64,000 bases of DNA from Afipia sp. (lineage in GTDB: Bacteria > Pseudomonadota > Alphaproteobacteria > Rhizobiales > Xanthobacteraceae): NCBI GenBank assembly GCA_024707075.1, contig JANQAK010000003.1, positions 248,001-312,000 of the forward strand. The letters are read 5' to 3'. The notes beneath the pieces were generated by a model. That model was not told the origin of the DNA. It made no database searches and was given only the letters and a program-made list of their open reading frames with translations. This document shows positions 35,215-42,846 of the stretch, piece by piece; the stretch's first letter is position 1, and every line of letters begins with the position of its first letter. Both the position numbers and the translations under genes were made by a program.

Positions 35215-36431
35215 GCGGCGAGGCTCCGGTTCAGCCGCCAGCCGTAGAAGCTCATCAGCGCGCTGGTGACCAGCGAGATCAGCAGGTAGACGCCCATGGT
35301 CAGGGCAATGATCTCGACCGCCTGCCCGGTCTGGCTCAGCGCCGTGCCGGCGAACACCGAGAACAGGTCCGGATAGCCGATGGCGACGGCGAGCGACGAG
35401 TTCTTGGTGAGGTTGAGATACTGGTTGGTCAGCGGCGGCAGGATCACGCGCATCGCCTGCGGAATGACGATCAGCCGCAGCGTCTGCCCGCGCGTGAGAC
35501 CGAGCGATGCGCCCGCTTCCATCTGGCCTTTGGGAACGGACTGGATGCCGGCGCGCACGATCTCGGCGATGAATGCGGCGGTGTAGGTCGAGAGCGCAAT
35601 GGTCAGCGCGGCGAATTCCGGCAGGATGCGGACGCCGCCGGCGAAGTTGAAGCCGCGCAACTGCGGCATGTCGAAAGCGAGCGGCGCGCCGAACACCAGC
35701 GCCGCCAGCGCAGGCAGGCCGACCAGCATCGCCAGCGCGAACGGCCAGATCGTCAGCTTCTCGCCTTTGGCGAACAGCAGGTGCCGCGCATAGGCGTGCA
35801 TCGCGAGCGAGGCGGCGATGCCGATGGCAATCGCCACCGCGAACACGCCGAACGACGGCTGCGGGACCGGACCGGGAACGATAAGCCCGCGATTGCTGAG
35901 AAACACCGAGCCGAACAGCGAGATGCTTTGCCGCGGATTCGGCAGCGTCGCCAGCACCGCGAGATACCAGAACAAAATCTGGAACAACAGCGGCAGGTTG
36001 CGGATCAGTTCGACATAGCCGCCGGAAATCCGCGCCAGCAGCCAGTTCGGCGACAGCCGTCCCAGCGCCACGGCGACGCCGATGATGGTGGCGATCACGA
36101 TGCCGACGATGGAAACCAGCAGCGTGTTCAGCAGGCCGACCACGAACACGCGGGCGTAGGTGTCGCTTTCGCTGAACGGGATCAGCGCCTGACTGACGGC
36201 GAAGCTCGCGGTGTTCGACAGGAAGCCGAAGCCGGACGCGATCCGCTGCGCCTGAAGATTGGCGCGCGCGTTCTCGACGATTTCGTAGCCGATCCAGACC
36301 ACGGCGGCGACGAACAGGATCTGGATAACGACCCCGCCCCAGCCCGCCTGCCCGCCGAGCGCGCGGCGAAGCCGGGCGACCAGTCGCAGCGGCGGCTTGC
36401 GGGGGGTGTCAACCATCTCCGCGTCCGGCAA
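35211..36431 (-). CDS. aapQ: General L-amino acid ABC transporter permease, first subunit
   Basis: 406 residues, inner membrane. A first membrane helix (VVIQILFVAAVVWIGYEIVE) and a periplasmic region precede the permease domain. The EAA loop reads EIVRAGIQSVPKGQMEAGAS then LGLTRGQTLRLIVIPQAMRV, and the end carries NSSLAVAIGYPDLFSVFAGT, typical of AapQ. It lies five bases after aapJ and overlaps aapM. The extra hydrophobic insert between residues 175 and 225 is a family feature. Confidence 0.92.
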   Translation of the reverse strand: MPDAEMVDTPRKPPLRLVARLRRALGGQAGWGGVVIQILFVAAVVWIGYEIVENARANLQAQRIASGFGFLSNTASFAVSQALIPFSESDTYARVFVVGLLNTLLVSIVGIVIATIIGVAVALGRLSPNWLLARISGGYVELIRNLPLLFQILFWYLAVLATLPNPRQSISLFGSVFLSNRGLIVPGPVPQPSFGVFAVAIAIGIAASLAMHAYARHLLFAKGEKLTIWPFALAMLVGLPALAALVFGAPLAFDMPQLRGFNFAGGVRILPEFAALTIALSTYTAAFIAEIVRAGIQSVPKGQMEAGASLGLTRGQTLRLIVIPQAMRVILPPLTNQYLNLTKNSSLAVAIGYPDLFSVFAGTALSQTGQAVEIIALTMGVYLLISLVTSALMSFYGWRLNRSLAA

Positions 36432-36436
36432 CGCCG

Positions 36437-37477
36437 TTACCGGATCGGCGGCGCGTATTGCAGCCCGCCCTGATTCCAGAGCTTGTTCAGTCCGCGTGCG
36501 ATCTGGAGCTTGGAGCCTGCGCCGACATTGCGGTCGAACGACTCACCGTAATTGCCGGTGGCCTTGATGATGCGCGTCACCCAGTCCTTGCTCAGCCCAA
36601 GCTGCTCGCCGAGATTGCCGTCGGTGCCGAAGATGCGCTTCAGCTCGGGCTTGGGCGACTTCGCCATCTCGTCAACGTTCTTCTGCGTGACGGCATATTC
36701 CTCGGCGTTGATCATCGCGAACAGCGTCCACTTCACGATATCGAACCATTGGTCGTCGCCGTGGCGCACGACCGGTCCGAGCGGCTCCTTCGAGATGACT
36801 TCCGGCAGCACCGCGTGATCGGCGGGCGCGGCCAGCTTGAGGCGCTCGGCGTAAAGCTGCGACACGTCGGAGGTGAACACGTCGCAACGGCCCGACTCGT
36901 AAGCCTTCACCGTCTCGTCGGCGGTGCCGAACGCGATCAGCTCGTACTTCATGTTGTTGCCCTTGAAGTAGTCCGAGACGTTCTGCTCGTTGGTGGTGCC
37001 GGTCTGGACGCAGATCGAGGCGCTGTTCAGTTCCAGCGCGGAATTGACCTTGAGCGACTTGCGGACGAGGAAGCCCTGCCCGTCATAATAGGAGATGCCG
37101 GTGTAGTTCAGGCCAAGCGACGTGTCGCGCGATAGCGTCCAGGTCGAGTTGCGCGACAGCACGTCGATCTCGCCGGATTGCAAGGCGGTAAAGCGGTCCT
37201 TCGCCGACAGCGGCACGAATTTCACCTTGGTCGCGTCGTTGAAGATCGCAGCGGCAATGGCGCGGCAGACATCGACGTCGAGGCCGGTCCAGTTGCCCTT
37301 GTCGTCGGGAGCCGAGAATCCGGGCAGGCCCTGGCTGACGCCGCAAGACAGGCTGCCGCGGTCCTTCACGCTCTGGAGCGTTCCCCGGTCCCTCGGCTTG
37401 TCCTGCGATTGCGCGTGGGCGGCCTGAACGGCGAACGCGGCAAGAAGAGGAATCAGAGCGAGCGATACCCGTTTCAT
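36437..37477 (-). CDS. aapJ: General L-amino acid ABC transporter, periplasmic binding protein
   Basis: 346 residues. The signal peptide MKRVSLALIPLLAAFAVQAA is cleaved after HAQ. The mature protein begins with the Aap family pattern GTLQSVKDRGSLSCGVSQGL and has GLDVDVCRAIAAAIFNDATK, then RFTALQSGEIDVLSRNSTWT and QTGTTNEQNVSDYFK. It captures a broad range of L-amino acids for the AapQMP importer. The same frame stays open far upstream to 38608, antisense to metC, but the signal peptide and AAAGGCC-type ribosome site place the start at 37477. First gene of the operon; its promoter lies in the 228-base gap shared with metC. Confidence 0.94.
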   Translation of the reverse strand: MKRVSLALIPLLAAFAVQAAHAQSQDKPRDRGTLQSVKDRGSLSCGVSQGLPGFSAPDDKGNWTGLDVDVCRAIAAAIFNDATKVKFVPLSAKDRFTALQSGEIDVLSRNSTWTLSRDTSLGLNYTGISYYDGQGFLVRKSLKVNSALELNSASICVQTGTTNEQNVSDYFKGNNMKYELIAFGTADETVKAYESGRCDVFTSDVSQLYAERLKLAAPADHAVLPEVISKEPLGPVVRHGDDQWFDIVKWTLFAMINAEEYAVTQKNVDEMAKSPKPELKRIFGTDGNLGEQLGLSKDWVTRIIKATGNYGESFDRNVGAGSKLQIARGLNKLWNQGGLQYAPPIR

Positions 37478-37705
37478 GGAATGGCCTTTCTCGATGGTTC
37501 GGCGCCGGCGACGAACAACGTCGCGCGAGATAAAACGATCCCGCGATGTGCATATAACAGCGGCTAAATATCTGGTCTGCATAACAGAACGCCGAACGCG
37601 ACGGGTCAAGGGGTTGACGCCGGCCATTACGGTCAGCTTACTGATTATACCCTTTGTCGAACAACGCCGCGTCTGCGGCAAGATGTCTTCACAAGTGAAC
37701 GCCAC

Positions 37706-38902
37706 ATGATTCTCCCCAAAGACGATGGTCCGTCCCTGCGGCTCGATCCGCAGACCGAACTGGTGACATCCGGCCGCGACACCGTCGCGCAAAAGGGCTT
37801 CATCAATCCGCCGATCGTGCGCGGCTCCACGGTGCTGTATCCGACGGCGGACGATCTCCACGCCCATCGCGGCGAATTCCAGTACGGCCGCCACGGCACG
37901 CCGACAACGAAAGCGCTCCAGCAGGCGCTGACGACCCTTGAGGGGCCGAACTGCGCCGGCGTCGGACTTGCGCCCTCCGGCGTGGCGGCGATTTCCACGG
38001 CGCTGCTCGCGATTCTGAAAGCGGGCGATCACGTGCTCGTTATCGACAGCGTCTATCGCCCGACGCGGAATTTTTGTGACAGCCTGTTGAAGCGCTACGG
38101 CGTCGAGACCAGCTATTTCGATCCGCTGATCGGCGCCGGGATCGAGAAGCTGTTCAGGCCGAATACCAAGGCCGTTCTGGTTGAAGCGCCGGGATCGCAG
38201 TCGTTCGAGATGCCGGACATTCCGGCCATCGCCGCCGTCGCGCATGCCAGGGGTGCGCTCGTGCTCGACGACAACACCTGGGCGACGCCGCTGTTTCATC
38301 GGTCGCTCGATCAGGGCGTCGACATCAGCATCCAGGCCGCGACGAAATATCTCGGCGGCCATTCCGACATCATGTTCGGAACGATCTCGGCCAATGAAAA
38401 GACATGGCCCCTGATTGCCGAGGCGATCCGGCTGCTCGGCGTTTGCGCCGGTCCCGACGACGTATTTCTGGCGCTGCGCGGCATCCGCACGCTGGCGGTG
38501 CGCCTCGCGCATCATCAGCAGGCAGGCCTTGAGATGGCGCGCTGGTTCGCTGCGCGTCCCGAGGTCCAGCGCGTGCTGCACCCTGCCCTCGAAGCCGATC
38601 CGGGCCATGCGATCTGGAAACGCGATTTCACCGGCGCCACCGGCCTGTTCAGCATCGTGCTGAAGCCCGCGCCGCAGCAGGCCGTCGATGCGTTCCTGAA
38701 CACGGTGACGCTGTTCGGTATGGGCTATTCATGGGGCGGCTTCGAGAGTCTGGTGATCCCATTCGACTGCTCGTCGTATCGCACGGCGACCACATGGAAT
38801 CCCGGCGGCCCGACGCTGCGCTTTCATATCGGTCTTGAACATCTCGCCGACCTGAAGGCGGATTTGACGCGCGGGTTTGAGGCGTTCAACGCGGCGAAGT
38901 GA
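37706..38902 (+). CDS. metC: Cystathionine beta-lyase
   Basis: 398 residues; a PLP enzyme of the Cys/Met metabolism family that cleaves cystathionine to homocysteine, pyruvate and ammonia. The PLP lysine is Lys214 in SIQAATKYLGGHSD. The active-site segments QYGRHGTPTTKALQQALTTL and LAPSGVAAISTALLAIL are present, and the C-terminus has GYSWGGFESLVIP and HIGLEHLADLKADL. The family resemblance is to the alphaproteobacterial MetC type. It diverges from aapJ. A cysteine/homocysteine desulfurase activity cannot be excluded. Confidence 0.92.
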   Translation: MILPKDDGPSLRLDPQTELVTSGRDTVAQKGFINPPIVRGSTVLYPTADDLHAHRGEFQYGRHGTPTTKALQQALTTLEGPNCAGVGLAPSGVAAISTALLAILKAGDHVLVIDSVYRPTRNFCDSLLKRYGVETSYFDPLIGAGIEKLFRPNTKAVLVEAPGSQSFEMPDIPAIAAVAHARGALVLDDNTWATPLFHRSLDQGVDISIQAATKYLGGHSDIMFGTISANEKTWPLIAEAIRLLGVCAGPDDVFLALRGIRTLAVRLAHHQQAGLEMARWFAARPEVQRVLHPALEADPGHAIWKRDFTGATGLFSIVLKPAPQQAVDAFLNTVTLFGMGYSWGGFESLVIPFDCSSYRTATTWNPGGPTLRFHIGLEHLADLKADLTRGFEAFNAAK

Positions 38903-38929
38903 TCGGGCAATAGCATTGCGATGCGCCTC

Positions 38930-39033
38930 GTCATCCTGAGGTGGGAGCCGTCTTCGGCGAGCCTCGAAGGATGACAATTATAAACACCGTCGCCCTTCGA
39001 GGCATCCGCTTCGCTACGGCACCTCAGGGTGAC
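38930..39033. repeat. Composite palindromic intergenic repeat, copy 3
   Basis: Two hairpins, 38930-38975 (GTCATCCTGAGG to CCTCGAAGGATGAC) and 38989-39033 (GTCGCCCTTCGAGG to CCTCAGGGTGAC). This is the reverse arrangement of the unit at 2470-2574. It lies between the convergent metC and LAB_N genes. Confidence 0.8.
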
Positions 39034-39049
39034 GGCGTGCCTCGCAACC

Positions 39050-39388
39050 TCAGGTCTCCTCGACCTTCGAGCCCTTTGCGCGGCTCTTTATAATCAGTAT
39101 GATGTTGCGGACGTAGATGATCGTCGCCAGTCCCTGTCCGAGGATGATGACCGGCTCGCGCTTGGCGATGCCGTAGATCAGGGTCATCAAGCCACCGGCG
39201 ATCGAGAAGAACCAGAACGCGATCGGCACCACGCTCTGACCGGCCCGCTCGCTGGAAATCCACTGCACGAGAAACCGCGCCGTAAACGCCAGTTGCGCGA
39301 TCAGGCCGAACGCGAGCCAGAAGTCGAACTTTGCAACGAACACGTCGTAGAGGTAGTTGCCGAGATCCTGACCGAACTGAATCAGCAT
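39050..39388 (-). CDS. LAB_N domain membrane protein (lipid-A-disaccharide synthase N-terminal-like)
   Basis: 112 residues, three membrane segments. The conserved family core reads FWLAFGLIAQLAFTARFLVQ, then WISSERAGQSVVPIAFWFFS, and later GQGLATIIYVRNIILI. The domain was named from fusions to LpxB, but stand-alone copies usually sit, as here, beside polyprenyl-phosphate glycosyltransferases. They may help handle the lipid carrier. The ATG at 39388 shares one base with the glycosyltransferase stop (TGATG), so the two are coupled. A longer frame to 39472 lacks family similarity. Confidence 0.85.
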   Translation of the reverse strand: MLIQFGQDLGNYLYDVFVAKFDFWLAFGLIAQLAFTARFLVQWISSERAGQSVVPIAFWFFSIAGGLMTLIYGIAKREPVIILGQGLATIIYVRNIILIIKSRAKGSKVEET

Positions 39389-40143
39389 CACGTCACCTCT
39401 GTTGCGACAGGCGTGGATTTCTTGCGGCGGATCAGCCACCACACGCCGAATAGATCCATAATGCCGATCCACAGGCGGTCGAAGAAGCCGTAGTTCGAGA
39501 CGCCGGAATGGCGCGGCCGGTCGATCACGTCGACATAGACGATGTCAGATCCCTCACGGCGCACCAGCGCCGGCAGGAAACGATGCAGGCCATCGAAATA
39601 CGGCAAGGCGAGGAACACGTCGCGGCGCAGCGCCTTGAGGCCGCAGCCGGTGTCGCGGGTGCCGTCGTGCAGGATCATGTTGCGCACGCGGTTGGCGGTG
39701 CGCGACTGAAATCGTTTGAAGGCGGTGTCCTTGCGGCCGACGCGCTGACCGGCGGCGAGACCCACTTTATCGCCGCCCTTCTCGATGGCTTCAATCAGGC
39801 TCGGCAGGAATGCAGGGTTGTTCTGGCCGTCGCCGTCGAGTGTCGCGACGATCTTGCCGCGCGCCATGCGGATGCCGGTGCGGACGGCGGCGGATTGTCC
39901 CGACGAGGCGGCATGGCGAATCTGGCGCAGGTTTTTCCGCGCGCGCATTTCGGCGGCGAGACGCTCGCCGGTCGAGTCCGTCGAGCCGTCGTTGACATAG
40001 ACGATCTCATAGGCCCAGCGGCCATCGAGCGCCGCCGCGATCTCTGCGATCAGCGGCGCGACGTTGTCCTGCTCGTTGCGGACCGGGACCACAATCGATA
40101 CGTCGGGGGCCGGCTGGCCGGAGGTGATGGCTTGATCGTTCAT
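39388..40143 (-). CDS. Family 2 glycosyltransferase (polyprenyl-phosphate sugar synthase type)
   Basis: 251 residues. GT-A fold motifs are VSIVVPVRNEQDNVAPLIAE, EIVYVNDGSTDSTGERL and the DXD-type ATLDGDGQNNPAFLP, followed by DTGCGLKALRRDVFLALPYF typical of DPM1/ArnC/GtrB-like enzymes. The C-terminus (FDRLWIGIMDLFGVWWLIRR) has one hydrophobic helix rather than the usual two. It should make the polyprenyl-phosphate sugar donor used by the ArnT-like enzyme in the same operon. The ATG at 40143 (MNDQAITSGQ) is chosen; the frame extends upstream to 40230 without similarity. The sugar is unknown. Confidence 0.88.
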   Translation of the reverse strand: MNDQAITSGQPAPDVSIVVPVRNEQDNVAPLIAEIAAALDGRWAYEIVYVNDGSTDSTGERLAAEMRARKNLRQIRHAASSGQSAAVRTGIRMARGKIVATLDGDGQNNPAFLPSLIEAIEKGGDKVGLAAGQRVGRKDTAFKRFQSRTANRVRNMILHDGTRDTGCGLKALRRDVFLALPYFDGLHRFLPALVRREGSDIVYVDVIDRPRHSGVSNYGFFDRLWIGIMDLFGVWWLIRRKKSTPVATEVT

Positions 40144-40204
40144 ATACCGATGGGGTCCAAACGCCGCTAAACGCGTGTAAATACACCCGCCGGGCGACCG
40201 CTTC

Positions 40205-41050
40205 TTATGGCGCGAACGCCTCGCGGGCAACCCTTTTCAGGGCGGGCCAGGATGGCCCCGCAAGGGGCTCGATTGACCCGTCCCGGCCGATCTTGAAGCC
40301 CAGCCGGCGGGCCGCGAACCAATAGCGAACCAGCATCGCGCCGACCACGCCGGTCAATGCACCCGCGACCACGTCGCTCGGGTGATGCGCCAGCAGCACG
40401 AGCCGGCTGAGGCAGATCAGCACCGCATAGACGAACATGACCAGTGTCGCCTTGCGCCACACCGACGACACCGCGAAGGCCAGCGCGAAGGCCGTCACGG
40501 CGTGGCCGGATGGAAGGCTTGAGAATGCCTCCGTTCCTGCAAAGTGCGAAAAGTTGAAAGCGTTGGCTTCGCCGCCGACAAAGGGCCTGCCGCGGCCGAC
40601 GATGTATTTGACCGTTTCACTGATGAGGACCGCGACCACCACCGAGAAAAACAGATACTGAAGCCGCACACCGAACGCGACCAGCACCGAGCGCGAAACG
40701 CCGCTCAGTCGCGGCATCAGCAGCAGAACGGCAATGAGCACAATCGCCAGCACTGCCATCACGTATTCCGATTTCGCGAGATCCGTGAAATGCCGGATCG
40801 GCCAGAGACCCGGCGTGCCGCGCGGCGGCATCAGCCTGATGACGGCGACATCGGCCGCGAACATCAGAACCGTGATCGCGATGGCCGTCAGCATGGCAAG
40901 CCCAAGCCAGCGCCTTGCCAGCGCGCGGCGGGCCTCGGCACGGCGGGAATGCGACGGCGCACGCACCAGACGCGTCACCGACTGCCGCGCATCAGAACCG
41001 AGTTGCACCAGATAGTTTGCCCGGTGAACGCCGCCCGCATCGACGGCCAT
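40205..41050 (-). CDS. PAP2-family membrane phosphatase
   Basis: 281 residues, inner membrane with the active site facing the periplasm. The three PAP2 motifs are complete: KYIVGRGRP, LPSGHA and SRLVLLAHHPSD. About 40 basic N-terminal residues precede the first membrane helix (LGLAMLTAIAITVLMFAADV). Members remove phosphate from lipid A or recycle undecaprenyl diphosphate. In this operon a lipid A or carrier-lipid substrate is likely. The ATG directly abuts the stop of the ArnT-like gene (TAA then ATG), so translation is coupled. Confidence 0.9.
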   Translation of the reverse strand: MAVDAGGVHRANYLVQLGSDARQSVTRLVRAPSHSRRAEARRALARRWLGLAMLTAIAITVLMFAADVAVIRLMPPRGTPGLWPIRHFTDLAKSEYVMAVLAIVLIAVLLLMPRLSGVSRSVLVAFGVRLQYLFFSVVVAVLISETVKYIVGRGRPFVGGEANAFNFSHFAGTEAFSSLPSGHAVTAFALAFAVSSVWRKATLVMFVYAVLICLSRLVLLAHHPSDVVAGALTGVVGAMLVRYWFAARRLGFKIGRDGSIEPLAGPSWPALKRVAREAFAP

Positions 41051-42823
41051 TTACTCGGTGCCTTCGGAACGGAACACCGCGACGGAAATCGCGCGGCCCT
41101 GCGAGAAGTTATAGCCGTCGATCCGCGCGCCGGCGTTGTAGCGCAGCCCGATGGCCTCGGCGCGCTGCGCGAAGGCGCGCTCCTCGCGCCATTCCACCAG
41201 CGCGAACCGGCAGCTTCCCTGCAACAGGAAATCCGCCGCGCCCGACCCGTTGGTCAGGACGGTCGATGTGCCGACCATGAAGACGAGGCTCGGCTCCTGG
41301 AAACCCGCCGCCGCGGCAGCCGGTCCGACGCATTCCACGCTGCGCAGCGCGCGCGCGATCTGCACGCTCGGAAACAGCGGCGCGAGCGACGGCACGACCA
41401 CGCCGTAGATGCACGCCACCATGAACCACGACGCGCCGATGGCATTCAGCAGCGAGCGCTCGGCGCGGTAATCGTCGTACATCCACCATGCGAACAGCCC
41501 GAAGATCAGCGCGCCGGCGGCGAACGGCCATGCGAGAAATTCCGGCTGCCGCAGCAGCCCGATGGCGCCGATGATGCAGGCGACGGTGAGGACCAGCGGC
41601 ACCACGAACCACCACGCCGACCCGCGCACGATCCAGGCCGCGCGCGACAGCACTTTGCGCTCGAGCGCGCCGACGATCAGGATGGCGATGGCCGGATAGA
41701 GCGGCAGCACATAATGCGGCAGCTTGGTGATAACGAGTTCAAACACGATCCACGCCGGCACCAGCCATGCCAGCAGGAACTGCGCGCCCGGCTCGCGCCG
41801 CGCGCGCCAGATCGCGGGCGCGGCCATGCCGGCCAGCGTCGCGCCCGGCCAGAACGTGACCCAGAACAGCAGGAAATAAAGTCCGGGCGGCGCGCCATGG
41901 GATTCCTGCGGGCTGGCGACCTTGCTCAGCATGTCGCTGCCGAGCGAGTCCGCGAAGAAGGTGTCGCCGGCTTTCAGAAAAATCGCGACGAACCACGGCA
42001 GCACCAGCACCAGCGTCCACATCAATCCCCACACCGGACGCAGCCGCCACAGCCACGCCGCAGAGCGGTCCATGATCGCGAGTGCAATCACCGTCAGCGC
42101 TACGAACATCAGGATCAGCGGCCCCTTGAGCAGGATGCCCCACGCAATCGCCGTCCAGAAGATCGCCGCCCATCGCCACGGCTGCGGCGAGTCGTCGCCG
42201 CGCTGCCACGACAGATACGCGCGCGCCATCGCGCCCATGACGGCGGTTGTCGCCAGCAGCAGCATGGCGTCGGTCTTGGCCAGACGCGCCTCGACCCCGA
42301 GCAGGATCGAACTGCACATGATAAGCGCGGCGAGCAGCGCGCCGCGCCGCGTGACAAAAGCTAATGCCGTCCAGTAGGTCAGCAGCACAGCGCCGATCGC
42401 GCCGATCAGCGAGGGAATGCGATAGAGCCAGATGCGGACCTGCGCGCGCTGCAAGCCGAGCTTCGATGCGGTCTCCACCACGGCCGCCTGCGCCCAGTAG
42501 ATGCCGACCGGCTTCTTGTAACGCACCTCGTCCTGAAAACGGATGTCGACGAAATCGCCGCTCTCGACCATCTGCTTGGTCGCCTGGGCGAAGCGCGCCT
42601 CGTCGCGGTCGACCGGCGGAATGTTGAAGAAACCCGGCAGGAAAAACAGCAGCCCGGCCACCAGCAGCAGCGCGACCGCGCGGAGATGGCTGCCGACGGC
42701 GAAATCGATCACGCGCACAAATCCGCTGCCGGGGTTTTTCTGTTCCACCGGCTCGCGCGGAGCGCCAAATCTGGGTCTTGGGTAGGTCTCGGCCATCGGT
42801 TCCGCATACGCTGAAACCGCCAC
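41051..42823 (-). CDS. ArnT-like lipid glycosyltransferase (GT39/GT83 superfamily)
   Basis: 590 residues, about a dozen membrane helices. The first periplasmic loop carries the catalytic signature PPVDRDEARFAQATKQMVES, then GDFVDIRFQDEVRYKKPVGI, as in ArnT and the rhizobial RgtA-C enzymes. These move a sugar from polyprenyl phosphate to lipid A or core. Later segments (FWVTFWPGATLAGMAAP, LVITKLPHYVLPLYPAIAIL) fit the family. It starts 24 bases after pbpC. The ATG at 42823 is used, with an alternative at 42796. Bradyrhizobial lipid A carries mannose and galacturonic acid, and either could be the sugar; this is inference. Confidence 0.87.
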   Translation of the reverse strand: MAVSAYAEPMAETYPRPRFGAPREPVEQKNPGSGFVRVIDFAVGSHLRAVALLLVAGLLFFLPGFFNIPPVDRDEARFAQATKQMVESGDFVDIRFQDEVRYKKPVGIYWAQAAVVETASKLGLQRAQVRIWLYRIPSLIGAIGAVLLTYWTALAFVTRRGALLAALIMCSSILLGVEARLAKTDAMLLLATTAVMGAMARAYLSWQRGDDSPQPWRWAAIFWTAIAWGILLKGPLILMFVALTVIALAIMDRSAAWLWRLRPVWGLMWTLVLVLPWFVAIFLKAGDTFFADSLGSDMLSKVASPQESHGAPPGLYFLLFWVTFWPGATLAGMAAPAIWRARREPGAQFLLAWLVPAWIVFELVITKLPHYVLPLYPAIAILIVGALERKVLSRAAWIVRGSAWWFVVPLVLTVACIIGAIGLLRQPEFLAWPFAAGALIFGLFAWWMYDDYRAERSLLNAIGASWFMVACIYGVVVPSLAPLFPSVQIARALRSVECVGPAAAAAGFQEPSLVFMVGTSTVLTNGSGAADFLLQGSCRFALVEWREERAFAQRAEAIGLRYNAGARIDGYNFSQGRAISVAVFRSEGTE

Positions 42824-42846
42824 CCGGACAACAGCTTGGGCCGGTC

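Noticed and set aside
36437..38608. A 723-residue form of AapJ
   Set aside because: The extra N-terminal half is antisense to metC and unrelated to binding proteins. A perfect signal peptide starts at 37477.
39388..42823. Calling the lipid operon a true arn (aminoarabinose) operon
   Set aside because: The UDP-glucuronate decarboxylase/formyltransferase (ArnA), aminotransferase (ArnB) and deformylase (ArnD) genes are absent, so only a generic lipid glycosylation role is supported.
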